Below, in pieces: positions 23,030 to 34,189 of a DNA stretch of 64,000 nt. Positions within the stretch are counted from its first letter, which is position 1; each line of letters starts with the position of its first letter. Below the pieces are notes generated by a model, which saw nothing but the letters and a program-made list of their open reading frames with translations, did no database searches and was not told where the DNA came from. Source of the stretch: Bettongia penicillata ogilbyi (lineage: Eukaryota; Chordata; Mammalia; Diprotodontia; Potoroidae); assembly GCA_023548195.1 (NCBI GenBank), contig JAJHZJ010000496.1:8458144-8522143 (forward strand), written 5' to 3'. The translations under genes were made by a program, and so were the position numbers.

Positions 23030-24050
23030 AAATATGGAGATAAATAGATGGACAGATAGATAAACAGTCTTTAGAAAAGTCCTTACTCAATTTCAAAGGT
23101 CTGAAAACCATTAAAGGAAGTGAAATTCAACACTTCCACCCTGAGAATGTATTCAATATGGTTGAGAAGACTGATCATGTTCTGTGGATTTTGTATAAAA
23201 TAGGAAACCAATTCAGGAACCAAGGAATGCAAGTACCTGCCATCTCAGGGTGGAAATTCTGCACACAAGCACCTAAGAAGCAGTTGGGAATGGGTGAGAA
23301 AGTGCTCTTTGCTGGACTGGCTATGTCAGAGATAAAGAAGCCCACAGCACTTGACTCCAAACAGGAAGCTGCCCCCTTTATTCTCAGATGTAGAAAATTC
23401 TCAGTTTCTATTTCCATTGAGTTTATGTGATTTGTTTTCCCCTCAAATTCCTGAATCCACATACATCTTTCCATCCTTGAACAGGAAACATATTTGTCAT
23501 CAGTATCTCATTTCTACCAAATACCAGATTTATGGGAGCCAGCTTTTGCACACTGAAGGGGGCTATAGTGGTCCAGTCTCGTGCTCCAAAACACGATCTG
23601 AGGCCTCATTCAAAAGGGTCCTGGAGCAAACAGATGTGAGCATGAGGCTGTGCCAACATTCTGAGGGAAAAAAAATGAGGCCCATTAAGAGATTATTACA
23701 TTTCTAGAGAGATTGAAGATCTTCCTATGTGCCAGTATTAGACTTGATAATTAAAAACAACAAAGTGTGTAATTTACAAAGCAATGAAATTCCACTCTTA
23801 AAGGTCATACTATAATTTATGACTGTGCTTAATTTTTCCCCTTTCATTTTAAGAAAAGGGGGAAATAACCAACCCTAAATTAGGACACAAAAATCCGTCT
23901 TTTGATTTGCTATTTCATGTGAGTGGCAGTTCTGCTCTAAAAGAACATGCCTCTCTCACATCCTTACTGAGCAATCCTGAGAAAGTCACTGAACTTACCA
24001 GTGCTTTAAACCTAGTTCCTGTTTATAAACAAAGGGGAAGGAGCCAGTAG
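23030..24050. other. no gene recognised
   Basis: Open frames of 90-118 residues overlap on both strands here but lack domain motifs and splice support. No repeat family was recognised. The sequence looks unique. Confidence 0.4.
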
Positions 24051-24054
24051 ACAG

Positions 24055-24215
24055 AGAAAGATTGAAGATTAGTTCTTACTTGCTGTGTAAAGCTTGGGCA
24101 AATCATTTTGCTTCTCTAATAAAGTTTTCGTGTCTGCAAAATAAGAGCATTGGCCTAGATGATCTCCAAGGTACCTCCCAGCTCTAATGGTCTATACTGA
24201 TTGATTCTATCACCC
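24055..24215 (+). mobile_element. MIR-like SINE
   Basis: TTACTTGCTGTGTAAAGC, TTGGGCAAATCATTTTGC, GTGTCTGCAAAATAAGAGC and CTAGATGATCTCCAAGG follow the MIR order. Confidence 0.55.
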
Positions 24216-24734
24216 CAAAAAACTTGGCACAGTATTGGCACAGTTACCCCAGCCCACCAATCTAATCAGCACCCTTCCCATGCTAACATTGACTCTCCCT
24301 CAGTCTCCAAATTCCATAATCTTGACACCTCCTATTTATTGGTAATCTTAAATATTTATGTAAAATGTATTTTTAATTTCATTCTTAATATATCATCATT
24401 ATTTTACAATTCACTGCTTTTATTGTCTTTGAAAACTACTAAGCAGCAACTGGCCTAAATCCCACAAGTAATTAGGTTAATGTGCCTTGATGGTTTACAG
24501 GATTCACTCAGTCCATCCTAGGAATTTTAAAAAAGAAGAATAAAAAGTGTCAAGGTGTTTATAAGTCCATGGCTTGGACTTGGGCAATGTACAATTCCAT
24601 TGCATTTGCATTGGGAGAATTCCCTTAGAAATTGGAACCAAGCATAATCTGATATTTGTGTCTTTCCTACTGGATGAGGGGGTGCCAGGAGGAATTTACC
24701 CTCTTATTCAAATGTTATAGATACTCCCAAAAAT

Positions 24735-25380
24735 TGTTGTTATCATTTATTTTCTATCATCGTTTCCAAATATCTCCCCTCCCTTTTTCCTACTCTTGGA
24801 GCCAACCCTTTCTGGTAAAAAATAAAAGAGAAAAAAGATTCAACAAAATCAACCCACACATCAACTGAATTTGATAGTATATTCACTTTTCCACATCCCT
24901 AATCCCTCACCTTGGCTAGAAGGGAGGTCCATTTTTTATCTGTTCTCCTGAGCCAAGGTTGGTCATTGTAACTGCAGAGTTTTCAGTTTCATTTTGTTGC
25001 TGCAGTTCGTCTACTCGTTTTACATTGCTGTAGTCATTGTAAAAAGGCAGCTGGGGGTGGCTCAGTGGATAGAGGACCTGGAGTCAGGAAAACCTCAGTT
25101 TAAATCCAGCCTTGGACACCTCCCAGCTATGTGACCTTGGGCAAGTTGCTTAACCTCTGATTGTCTGACAAAATGGATCCCCTGGAGAAAAATGGCAAAC
25201 TACTCCAGGATCTCTGCCAAAAAAATCCCAAATGGGGTCACACAGAGTTGGGCATGACTAAAATGACTGAATAACATTAAGTTGTTGTATTTGCTCATTT
25301 CCTGATTACGCTAACTTTATCAGATCTATTCATATTCCTCATTTCTTAGGGCTTGAAATTCTTTTTTGCTTGTTAGATCC
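24735..25380 (-). mobile_element. marsupial LINE 3' region, antisense, split by a SINE
   Basis: ATTTATTTTCTATCATCG, GGAGCCAACCCTTTCTGG, AAGATTCAACAAAATCAACC, GGTTGGTCATTGTAACTGC and ACATTGCTGTAGTCATTGT. After the SINE it continues TTAAGTTGTTGTATTTGCTC. It is the reverse of the GGCCAATGTGGG-family LINE end. Confidence 0.55.
25037..25283 (+). mobile_element. marsupial tRNA-derived SINE inserted in LINE fragment
   Basis: AAGGCAGCTGGGGGTGGCTCA, GTGGATAGAGGACCTGG, AGTTTAAATCCAGCC, ATGTGACCTTGGGCAAG, AACTACTCCAGGATCTCTGC and GGGCATGACTAAAATGACTG. Confidence 0.85.
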
Positions 25381-25639
25381 ATCCCAATGGAAATTTCCCA
25401 GTTCTTCTTAGATCTACCATCACCAACTTCCCTTCAAGGGATTTCCTCCAAATCAGAGGATTCTGATCTGTTTCACAGATGACGATGCTGACACTGAGAA
25501 GCGTTAAATTACTTACCCAAAGTCACCCAGACCTTCTTTTGGGCATGAAGCCCTTTGGCACCGGAGAAGGGTGGGGCACTCACCAGAGAAGTGGTATCCT
25601 GAGTATGCCCCCATCAACACATCCTGCCCTCTACCACAG

Positions 25640-25790
25640 AGAGCCAGTAGCTGAGAGGCAGTATGGACCCTGGCCTTGGAAAGTAGAGAACCTGTTTTCA
25701 AATTCCACCTTAGTTACAGACTTTCTGTGTGAATCTGGGCAAATCATCATGTGCATCAGCTTCTTCACTTATTAAATATGGAGGCTGGAT
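25640..25790 (+). mobile_element. MIR-like SINE fragment
   Basis: GAGAGGCAGTATGGACCCTGG, AAATTCCACCTTAGTTACAG and TGAATCTGGGCAAATCATC match the tRNA-like head and B-box order. Confidence 0.5.
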
Positions 25791-25800
25791 TTAATGGCTA

Positions 25801-26049
25801 TTATTGATCCTTCAGTCATGTCCAACTCTTTGTGACCCCACAGACCACACTGTCCATAGGTTTGGTTTGGTTTTTGGCAAAGACACCAGAGTGGTTTGTC
25901 ATTTCCTTCTCTAATAAATTAAGGCAAAAAGAGGTAAAGTGACTTGCCAGGGCCATACACAGCTAGCAACTGCCTGAGGTCACATTTGAACTTCCATCTT
26001 CCTGACGCCAGGCCAAAAACTGTATCCACTGAGCCACCTAGCTGTCCCT
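25801..26049 (-). mobile_element. marsupial tRNA-derived SINE, antisense
   Basis: CAGTCATGTCCAACTCTTTG, TTGGCAAAGACACCAGAGTGG, GTGACTTGCCAGGGCCATAC and TATCCACTGAGCCACCTAGC are the reverse of the AACCACTCCAGT-type SINE. Confidence 0.85.
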
Positions 26050-26084
26050 GATGGCTAAGCTCCCTTCCAATTCTATACTCTTAT

Positions 26085-26185
26085 GAGGGCAGAGAGTCGT
26101 TTATTTTCTTATTTCATTTTTGTTTGATTTGCTATTCGTAGCGTCCCCAGCATATAGTGCTAGGCCTGGCTTATAGTAAGTGCTA
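26085..26185 (+). mobile_element. L2 3' end
   Basis: GAGGGCAGAGAGTCGTTTATT, GCGTCCCCAGCATATAG and CTTATAGTAAGTGCTAAAC. Confidence 0.65.
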
Positions 26186-26221
26186 AACAAAGAAAGAAAC
26201 AAAGAAATGAGTGAATATTGG

Positions 26222-26930
26222 TTGTAGGTTGTTGTCCTTCCTCTTTGAAAAGAACCAAAGTATCCACACCATGATAAAGTAAAATTTCAGGGTGAATGAC
26301 TGTGGTTGATCAGACCAATCACGAGCTCGGAATGCTCTACCACAGGTCGGGCACAGATAGTCCGTGTGAATATTTGGGGTGGATGCTCCAAATTTGCATA
26401 TCCTACATTTTCTTTGTGCTGTCTCAATTCTGCTTTGCTCAAAGAGCACAGCACCCTTTCTGATGTGGGCACGCCATGCTGAGTGGTGCTGCGCCAGTGT
26501 CTCCCATGTCACATAATCACATCCAAAGTTCTTGGGAGAGACCTTGAGAGTGTCTTTGTATTGCTTCTTCTGACCTCCATGTGATCACCTGCCCCATGTC
26601 CATAAAATAGTCCTTTTGGCAAGTGTACATTTGGCATTCGAACAACGTGGCCAATCCATCAGAGTTGTGCTCTCTGAAGCATATTTTGAATATTTGGCAG
26701 TTCAGCTGAAGCAAGGACTTCAGTGTCTGGTAACTTATCCTGCCAGGTGAGCCTCAGAATCTCCCTAAGACAGTTTAGATGGAAGCAATTTAGTTTCCTG
26801 ACATGGCGCTGGTAGACTATCCATGTTTCACAGGCCTACAACAATGAGGCCAGCACGACGCCTCTGTAGACCTTCAGTTTGGTAGTCAGTCCAATACCTC
26901 CTCTCTCCCCAACCTTTCTTCAGAGCCCCC
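26222..26930 (-). mobile_element. RTE-like non-LTR LINE, ORF2 C-terminal fragment
   Basis: The minus strand encodes, with stops and frameshifts, a retrotransposon polyprotein C-terminus. Landmarks are HVVRMPNVHLPK, YKDTLKV, TWETLAQHHSAWRAHIRKGA and CPTCGRAFRARDW, a zinc-knuckle-like CxxC tail typical of this class of LINE. The non-coding 3' end reads GAGGAAGGACAACAACC, resembling the tail of the tRNA-derived SINEs in this window. The element is broken and inactive. The family name (RTE) is an inference. Confidence 0.65.
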
Positions 26931-27134
26931 CAAACACTGAAAATCAACTGTCTCTAAATGTGCATGTTTGTACACAGTGAGTTAGGGGGAAGAGCACTGG
27001 ACATAGCCTAAGAAGAGGTGAGCTCAAACTATGCATCTGAACCTCTGTAAATTTTGGAACCTTAGACAAATCATTTCACATGTCAGGGTCCCAGTCTTTC
27101 TGAATCTATTAAAAATTCTCACTCTCTTTTGTGT

Positions 27135-27795
27135 TTAATATCACCTTTATTTCTCATTATATTTTTCCCTCTTCCCCCACCCAGAAAGCCAACCCTTAGA
27201 ATAAAAAAAAGAGGGAAAAGTAGTTCAGCAAAGCTAATTTACATATTAATTCAGTTTGGCAGTATATGCAGTAAATATTCAACAGGAAGGGTATTAAACT
27301 CAAGTGGAATTGGGGGCCATTAAATTGTTTATAAGGATCCCTGTGGGTCACATACTGACTCGGAAAACCACATATGTTTATATATTTCTTTTATTATTTA
27401 CATCAAGACATTAAAATAAAATAAAAACTGTACTTTCATTTGGGCCATATGTGGGAGTGTGGTGGGATACATGTGGCCTATTTACATTGTTTTTGCCACT
27501 TTTGTGTACCCATAATCCCCCACCTCTGCAAAGAAGGGAAATAATTTATCATATGGTATGACCTTTACCCCCTTTTAGTTTGCAGTTTTTTAAAGTATAC
27601 ATTAAATTTAATAGCAGTAGTAACCACACTATCTAGTGCATACACTTCTAGACTTTATCTTTCCTTTGGAGTATTTTTTATTTTATAAATACCTTTTTCT
27701 TTTTTATTTTCTTGTATCCTTATCACTAGTCACTAAGTCCCTCCCCGACTCCAAAAGAAGCCTTCCCTTTAATAAATAATAAACAAGGAAAAAGC
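27135..27795 (-). mobile_element. marsupial LINE 3' end fragments, antisense (two or three)
   Basis: AGAAAGCCAACCCTTAGAATA with AGTTCAGCAAAGCTAATTTAC, then CCCCCACCTCTGCAAAGAAGG, and CCAAAAGAAGCCTTCCCTTTA with TAATAAACAAGG. They share the block seen at 24.77 kb, and AT-rich sequence separates them. Confidence 0.45.
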
Positions 27796-27819
27796 TATCT
27801 TTCATATTGTTCTTTAAGG

Positions 27820-27985
27820 TTTGTGAATATTATTGAATTGATCTTTATAACAATTTTATTAGGTGTGCTAATTAGGTTATTCTCATTTTACAGATTAGGA
27901 AACTGAGACTGAGGCAAGTTAAGTGGCTTGACCAAGGAGTCAGTTCTTCCTGACTCTAAGCTGCATGCCATCTAACAACTTCTCA
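27820..27985 (-). mobile_element. MIR SINE fragment, antisense
   Basis: TCATTTTACAGATTAGGAAAC, TGAGACTGAGGCAAGTTAAG and TCAGTTCTTCCTGACTC. Confidence 0.6.
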
Positions 27986-29149
27986 AATTCAATGAAAACA
28001 AGTCAATACATTACTACATCTGAAAATGCATATCTTTTTTTCATGTCTCTGGACCGTGGCCTCTCCGCCATATCATCAGTCCTCCAAAGTCAGGCTTAAG
28101 GCATGAACAATTCTTGACAAAGTATGCGACTATGGTTTCCTTTTCTGTCTTCATTTACCATCTCTTTAAATGATGCCCTTCCTAAGTCATTTCAAGCTTG
28201 GATGTTGCCATTTTCTTTTGAAGCTAGGGATTTTAAGGAGGGCTCAGTTCTCTGGGGGAGCTGGACTAAAGAAAAATTTTTTTTTCCACTTGACCTGTGA
28301 TTTCATTGATGTAGGGAGTTCCTGATGAGACAGGTCCTCCACCAATGCACATGGCTCTTCGACTTGATATCTTAGAGAATTGCCTTAGAGATACTAAGAA
28401 CTTAAGTGATTCAGTCAGCCAGGAAGTATCAAAGAAGGAACTTTAGACCTTCCTGAACCTGAGACCAACTACATATCCACTCCACTGTGCTACCAATAGA
28501 GACAAACATGCATAATTAAATTTGAGGGACAGGGATTCATGCTCAACAGTTCTCAGCACTTGTCCTGATAACTCTAACAGCACTGAGTCACATAAAATGT
28601 AAACTATCAAATACTTGGAATTTATACTAGTTGGGTGGGACATTCTGGATCCTTAGATTCCTATCCCACACCACCCCTCTGGAGGCTCTTAAAAATAGCT
28701 GAGTTTATTTACATTTTTGGAAAATGACTATGTCAGAAACATACAGAGGTTTATAAAACAACAACCGCCACCCTGCAATTTGAGGGCAGGGAACAGAATG
28801 ATTCTCCCAATCTGTTTTTATTTTTTTTTAAATTATGCCCTTCTTTATAGTTGAGAATTTGAATTATCTGCAATCTTTTGGAGGCATCTTCGTCTGAATA
28901 GGACTGTGGGCTGCTATTTTACACTGTGAAGATTAGATGGAAGCATGAAAATTGACTTGAAAAGGAAAGAAAAACACCATTTTTACACTCAATCTGTCCG
29001 CATTTACTTTCAATTTCCAATCTGTATTCCCTTTTGCAGTTTATTGCCAGTTTCATCTTAAAGTGTGTTTTGTTTGTTTGAGGAGTAACTGTAGAATGCT
29101 TGGAGAAGCCATTGCCTTTTGCTTGGGGGCATCTAAAGGTCTGTCCTCA
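27986..29149. other. no gene recognised
   Basis: Contains a short MIR-like tRNA block in reverse near 28390-28500 (AGTGATTCAGTCAGCCAGG, CATATCCACTCCACTGTG). The rest looks unique and AT-rich. Confidence 0.35.
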
Positions 29150-29630
29150 CCTCCCCCTCCTTTCCACGCTCTGCCTTGCCCACAGGCTCAATCATATTCA
29201 CGGTTTTACCTAACATAACTAGATGGATGGCTCCCAACTCTACATATCCAGCCTTCATCTTACTTCCTTCTGAGTTGTAGATCTACCTCTTTCAATGAAT
29301 ACAAAACTTGCAGACTTAAATGTGCCATCAATACTCAAACTCAGCATGCCAGAAACTGAGCTTATCTTTTCTGCCAATCTGACTTCACTATTTCTAACAT
29401 CGATATTACTTCTCTCTCAGTCTGACTCACCGTTCTTCTGTTTCTTTTAATTTACCTCTTATATCTAATCACCAAGGCTTGTTGATTTTGTATCTGCTTC
29501 CCTCTGCCACCATTCCAATGCAGCTTCCAATGACCATTTGCCAAGATAGTATCAATAGTTCCATAACTGGCCTCCTTTCCTACAATTGATGTCCCTCCAA
29601 TTCATCCTTCAAGAATGCCACCACAATGGA
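29150..29630 (+). mobile_element. L2 LINE ORF2/3' region fragment
   Basis: GATGGCTCCCAACTCTACA, CTTCTGAGTTGTAGATCTACC, AACTCAGCATGCCAGAAACTG, CACCAAGGCTTGTTGATTTTG and AGTTCCATAACTGGCCTCC follow the L2 consensus order, with broken frames. Confidence 0.65.
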
Positions 29631-29634
29631 TCAT

Positions 29635-29785
29635 AGGATTATAGTGTAGAGCTGGAAGAGACCTTAGAGACCATCTCATTCAACTGCCACAGTTTATAAA
29701 TGAGAACTCTATGGATCAAGGAAGTGACTTGCCCAAGGTCACAGGCACTAAGATACAAATCTGGGATGTTTGCACTTTTGTTCTT
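29635..29785 (-). mobile_element. MIR/CR1-like dispersed repeat, antisense
   Basis: GTAGAGCTGGAAGAGACCTTA, GACCATCTCATTCAACTGCC and TGACTTGCCCAAGGTCACAG match the same family as at 10.4 and 20.8 kb. Confidence 0.5.
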
Positions 29786-29924
29786 ATTTCTAGTTTAGTC
29801 ATCTAATTTGTGTTATCTTGAAAAATGGAAAATTACCAATATTAACTTTAGCAGCATCTACACAGACTGATCTGATTCATCTAATTAGGACTGAATTCAT
29901 TCTGGTGTTGATTAATAATTATAG

Positions 29925-30175
29925 TAATGATAATAACAATAGCTAGCATTTATACAGCAACTACTATATACCAGGCACTGTGACAAGCATTTTACAAATA
30001 TAATCTCATTTGCTCCTCACAGCAAACCTGTGAGGTAGGTTACTATTATTATCTCCATTTTACATTTGAGGATGCTGAGGCAAGCAAAGATTAAGTGACT
30101 TGCCCAGGGTCATTCAACTATTAAGTGTCTGAGGCTAGATTTGAACTCAGGCCTTCCTAACTTCAGGCCTATCTG
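29925..30175 (-). mobile_element. MIR SINE, antisense
   Basis: AATAGCTAGCATTTATACAGC, ACCAGGCACTGTGACAAGC, AATCTCATTTGCTCCTCAC, GTGACTTGCCCAGGGTCATTC and ATTTGAACTCAGGCCTTCC form a nearly full MIR. Confidence 0.75.
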
Positions 30176-30384
30176 CTTTCAGCTTTATTTCCAATATTTT
30201 TGTTTTTAACAGAGGAATTTTTAAAATGGCAAAATTCTGAAGTCCTGAAAATCCTCCTTCCAAATGGTATAAGGAGGAGGTCCTCCACGCTTCCCCCAAT
30301 TCTGAAGAGCAGGCATGGCTGTCCACATTACTTGGATGAGCTGGAAATGACCTTCTGGGAAGGTAACCATTTACCATCTAAGTT

Positions 30385-30470
30385 GCCCCTGCATTCTAAA
30401 ATCCTTTCAGCTCTTAATACAGTGCTTGACACTTGGTAGATGTTTAATGAGCTCTTATTGACTGACTGTA
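30385..30470 (+). mobile_element. L2 terminus
   Basis: TAATACAGTGCTTGACACTTG and TAGATGTTTAATGAGC. Confidence 0.55.
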
Positions 30471-30474
30471 GGTC

Positions 30475-30910
30475 TTATCCTCTACCCACCTTCACAGTGC
30501 TCCTGACTCCTGATCACTGCCATTTGATATATCTCAGTGTACCCTAAGGATCCTCTGGACCTTACCATCCACCCCGCTGCTGAACTCTCAGGACTCCCAA
30601 CCTTTCCATTTGCCCTGCTGCTGCACCCGTGTATATGCTATACTCCAATTAGTATGTGAGTTCCTTAAAAACGGAAACTACCTTTTCTATTTGTAACCCC
30701 AGAGCTCAGCACAGTGCTTGGCACATAGAAAGTCCTTAATAAATGCTTTTCATTTCATTCATTCAAAACTTTCTCCCTTCCTCCTCTGAGATTCCCTGAT
30801 TCTCTCCAAAGCTCAGTTCAAGGACTCCCTTCCTAAATGAGGTTTTCCCAGGTCTGTCCCCTCCAAATCCCTCAATTTATTTTCTATTTTATTTTTACAT
30901 ATTGTGGGCA
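30475..30910 (+). mobile_element. L2 3' UTR (two partial units)
   Basis: GTGAGTTCCTTAAAAACGG, CAGCACAGTGCTTGGCACATA and CTTAATAAATGCTTTTCATTTC close the first unit. AAGCTCAGTTCAAGGACTCCC and ATGAGGTTTTCCCAGGTCTG begin the second. Confidence 0.7.
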
Positions 30911-31417
30911 TGTCACCTCCCTCTCAAGAGAAGGGAAAGTCCCCGAGGGAAAGGGAAGGTTTTGGTTTTGCTAATGGACGACCATTAGCATGCTGTGTGG
31001 TTTGACTGAACTCGGGTTTTGTTTTCCTATCCATTGCACTCTGACATGTAGACCTGGTCATGCCACCATTACATTTGGATTTAAAAGAGACATCCATCCC
31101 TACTCACAAAGGAAGAAAATATTACAATGGATCCGTGTCTCCCTATGGCGATGAACCTAGCCATGCCCATTCATCCTATTGTCCTTGCTTTCCCATTGCT
31201 TCACCACAGGTTCCACCATGGCAACCTAACTCTGAGAACTTACCTGGTTATAACTTATTAACATACATAGGAAGAGCTGGTACCTTCAGTGACTTCAGTC
31301 ACCTGGAGTGGCTTTTGTCCTGATTTGGGGCACACCTAAATTTATGCCAAGTCAGTGGAGATCCCATGGAGCTGAGCTCCTGTTCATCACTTCCCTTCCC
31401 TACCCTTTTCCTCTGAG

Positions 31418-31481
31418 ATTTTATTTACACTAAATATATTATTACATACATTTTATTTACACTAAATATATTATTACATAC
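31418..31481. repeat. 32-bp tandem duplication (2 copies)
   Basis: Two perfect head-to-tail copies of an AT-rich 32-bp unit beginning ATTTTATTTACACTAAAT. It lies within an L2-like 3' UTR whose terminus continues at 31500 (TATTAGAATGTAATCTTC). Confidence 0.9.
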
Positions 31482-31549
31482 ATTATATTTTCATGTTGTC
31501 TCTATTAGAATGTAATCTTCTTGAGAGTAGGGTTAGGGTTACATTTTTA

Positions 31550-32190
31550 AACACTTCGCCCTGTGACATTTAAAAAGTTTCAGGGACAATTTCTGGGTAA
31601 TCATTTTATTAATAATGCTAGCATTTTATTAACAAAAGGAACAATCATTTGGCCATTTTTCTCTTGGACCAAAGACACTTATAGTGGGGTTCATGACTTA
31701 TATGCCCTTGGAAAAGTGGGCGCTCCAGAGGGTGGCAATCAACTCTGATTGGTTAGCAATTAATTACAGGTGGGCCTATTCTAATGAGGGGCTGGGAGAG
31801 TAGACCACCCACAGCCTTGGGCAATTATGTTCCAAGGCAGCTAGTTTTTGGTAACTAGTAGTGAGAGAGATTTTTCTGATATTTCTTCAAGTCACCCTCT
31901 CCTTAACTTCCATCCAACAGTACGGGGCAAAGCAGAACAAGTCTATTCAAAGAGACAGCAAGACAAGATGGCATTAGATGCTAATTCTCTAAAAGTAACT
32001 ACAAGAATTTACTGCTATCACTCAAATTCAATGACACCGACTAAAATTTTAAGGGCATTTTTGAGAGCTCTCTACGATAATATGAAGATCAAAAGCAATT
32101 TTAAAAGCATGAATATAGTCTTGTGATAGTATGTTAAAATTCAAACAACTACTTCTCGGAATAGGTATTCCAACCTCTAATTACTCAGCA
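31550..32190. other. no gene recognised
   Basis: Short open frames only. No repeat family was recognised with confidence. Confidence 0.35.
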
Positions 32191-32275
32191 TTGTAAACAT
32201 AATTTTTAAAAATTTTAAATTTAAACTTAAAAAATTTAAATTTTAAAGCATAGTTTTTTTAAAAATACGATTTTT
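32190..32275. repeat. AT-rich self-complementary stretch
   Basis: Interspersed AAATTTTAAATTTAAA blocks in both senses give many small inverted repeats. Low complexity. Confidence 0.6.
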
Positions 32276-32284
32276 TTTTCCGCT

Positions 32285-32395
32285 AGTAAGTCAACTAAAA
32301 ATTTACCAAGCACTTACTATGTAGCTAAGTGCTCAGGATACAAAAACAAGTAGAAAATCCCTAACCTCAAGGAGCTTACATTTTAAAGGGGTAAA
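32285..32395 (-). mobile_element. L2 3' end, antisense
   Basis: TTTACCAAGCACTTACTATG, TAGCTAAGTGCTCAGGATAC and CCCTAACCTCAAGGAGCTTAC. Confidence 0.7.
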
Positions 32396-32459
32396 AGAAA
32401 ATACGAAGGGAAAAGGAAAAGGGGTGTAGGGGAGGGTGTGGATGGGCAGAATGCAAACT

Positions 32460-32640
32460 GGAAAGGAATAATTTTTAATTCTCATTTTTTTTCTCTCTCC
32501 CAGGAAAGAGGAAAGAAAGGCAGAAATACAGAACTTTTAAATCATAGAGACATAATCAAGCAAAACAAATTCCCACACTGGACACTTCCAAAACAATGTG
32601 TTTCTCATTCTGCCCATCATCTCTTTGTCACAGTGTTCAC
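32460..32640 (-). mobile_element. marsupial LINE 3' UTR fragment, antisense
   Basis: AATCAAGCAAAACAAATTCCC, ACACTGGACACTTCCAAAAC and GTTTCTCATTCTGCCCATC are the reverse of the GGCCAATGTGGGAATTTG block at 8.6 kb. Confidence 0.6.
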
Positions 32641-32644
32641 CTGG

Positions 32645-32870
32645 ACTTAAGAGTTAGGAAGACCTGACTTCAAATCCTGCCTCTGACACTTACTAGTTGT
32701 GTGACCCTAGGTAGGTCACTTACCATCAGCCTCAGCTTCATCATCTATAAGATGGGAAATATAATAGCACCTACCCCTGAAGTTAGTTGTGAGAACCAAA
32801 TGAGACAACATGTGTAAAATGCTTTGTAAACCTTAAAATGCATATAAATATTAACTAATGGCCTGATGGC
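32645..32870 (+). mobile_element. MIR-like SINE
   Basis: AGTTAGGAAGACCTGACTTC, AAATCCTGCCTCTGACAC, TTACTAGTTGTGTGACCC, TCATCATCTATAAGATGGG and TGTAAAATGCTTTGTAAACC. Confidence 0.75.
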
Positions 32871-33054
32871 AAGATAAAAATTTGGATTAAATCGTTAGAT
32901 GATTTCTAAGTCCTGGTCTTCACCAGGGAAACAATTTAGTAATAATCCATGCTGTTTAAAAAAAAAAACAAAACAAAACTCAAGAGTTACCAATTTATCA
33001 CATTTTTATTGGTTTCATTCAATTGCTTTCTTGAATGTTAATGAATAAGAGGCC

Positions 33055-33290
33055 ATGAGGTGGCATAGTTTAAAAAGACAGCAGAATTTGGAGTCTGGAA
33101 GAACCAAGTTCAAATCCTATCTCAAACTCCAAGTAACTCAGAGACCCAGGGCAAGTTACACTCTCTCTCATTCTCGGTTTCTTTATTTGCAGAATGTGGA
33201 TAATTGCTCATATAACAAAAGGTGAAGATCACAAGAGCTGTGTATAGATCTGTAACTTTAAAGCTCAAAGATAATTATTATGCAAACATT
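33055..33290 (+). mobile_element. MIR-like SINE
   Basis: GAGGTGGCATAGTTTAAAAAG, TTTGGAGTCTGGAAGAACC, AAGTTCAAATCCTATCTC and GGGCAAGTTACACTC, with a diverged tail. Confidence 0.65.
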
Positions 33291-33479
33291 TGCACAGATC
33301 ACCTCAGGCACCCAAAAATCCGACAGAGATCCACTGAAAAAGAAATCAGGCAGAAGTTAGGTATTTATTAAAGACCTATCAGTGACACATAAAATAAAGC
33401 GGAAAAAAAACAAACACAAAAAAGAACACCCCTGAGCTACAGGGGTGGTCATCTCACTGGAGAAAGGAGGTGGAAAGTC

Positions 33480-33660
33480 TACATCCTTCAGTACAGAGGG
33501 TATTAGAGAGATTAGAGAACTTTGATTCAGAGCCTACTTGGGTCAGACCCTGGCTCTGCTACTGAGTATCTCTGTAGGGGGAGAGGGGGAGGCAGATTAG
33601 TACCTCTCTGGGTCAATCTGCAGGATGAGAAAGTTAACTTTGATGATTCATTCTATCTTC
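33480..33660 (+). mobile_element. MIR-like SINE fragment
   Basis: GGTCAGACCCTGGCTCTGC, TACTGAGTATCTCTGTAG and GGTCAATCTGCAGGATGAG. Confidence 0.45.
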
Positions 33661-34189
33661 AATAAGGCTTAAGTTGGGAGAGAAGAGGAAGAATGACCCG
33701 GCCCCTCCCATTCAACTAGATCATGACCAAAAGGAGACCCAGAAGGATCAGATAAAAATCATATTCTTGGAAATTCCAGATGGTGAAAAAACAAGTGAGA
33801 CAAGGAGCTCAGTTGATGGTGACAATTATTTTTTCTACCTTAGAATTCAAGGTCAAAATTAAAACCAGTTGTTTTTTATCTCCTACCTTTTTATGACAGC
33901 TGACTTAAGTGTTGTCTGGCAGGGCTCCATGTGGAGAGGAAAGGCTCTGGCCAGTTGATCATAGACTGAGTTTCACTGGTTATCATGTTCTGGGGACAGA
34001 CGGCTCATGTTGGTGGTCACAGGTTCAATGGATACTCTCCCCAACCCATCAATGACCACCTAACAAGCAGTCATCTTCCTTTCCATGCCAGCTTGAAGAA
34101 CGTTTCTATGTGTAACACCCCAGCGTGCCAGGCCATGAACCATGGCCAATATTTTTTCCCCTATCAATTATTTGGTTAAGGGCATAAAT
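33661..34189. other. no gene recognised
   Basis: Unique-looking sequence with two short frames of about 62 residues and no recognisable motif. Confidence 0.35.

Noticed and set aside
23158..23707. Overlapping 90-118 residue frames on both strands, considered as a processed pseudogene
   Set aside because: No recognisable protein family, no poly(A) tail or target duplication seen.
26183..26512. 109-residue open frame with CPTCGRAF zinc-finger-like motif
   Set aside because: Not a host zinc-finger gene. It is the degenerate C-terminus of a non-LTR retrotransposon, broken upstream by stops.
31525..31540. GGGTTAGGGTTA, telomere-like
   Set aside because: Only two units at an L2 terminus. Too short for an interstitial telomeric repeat.
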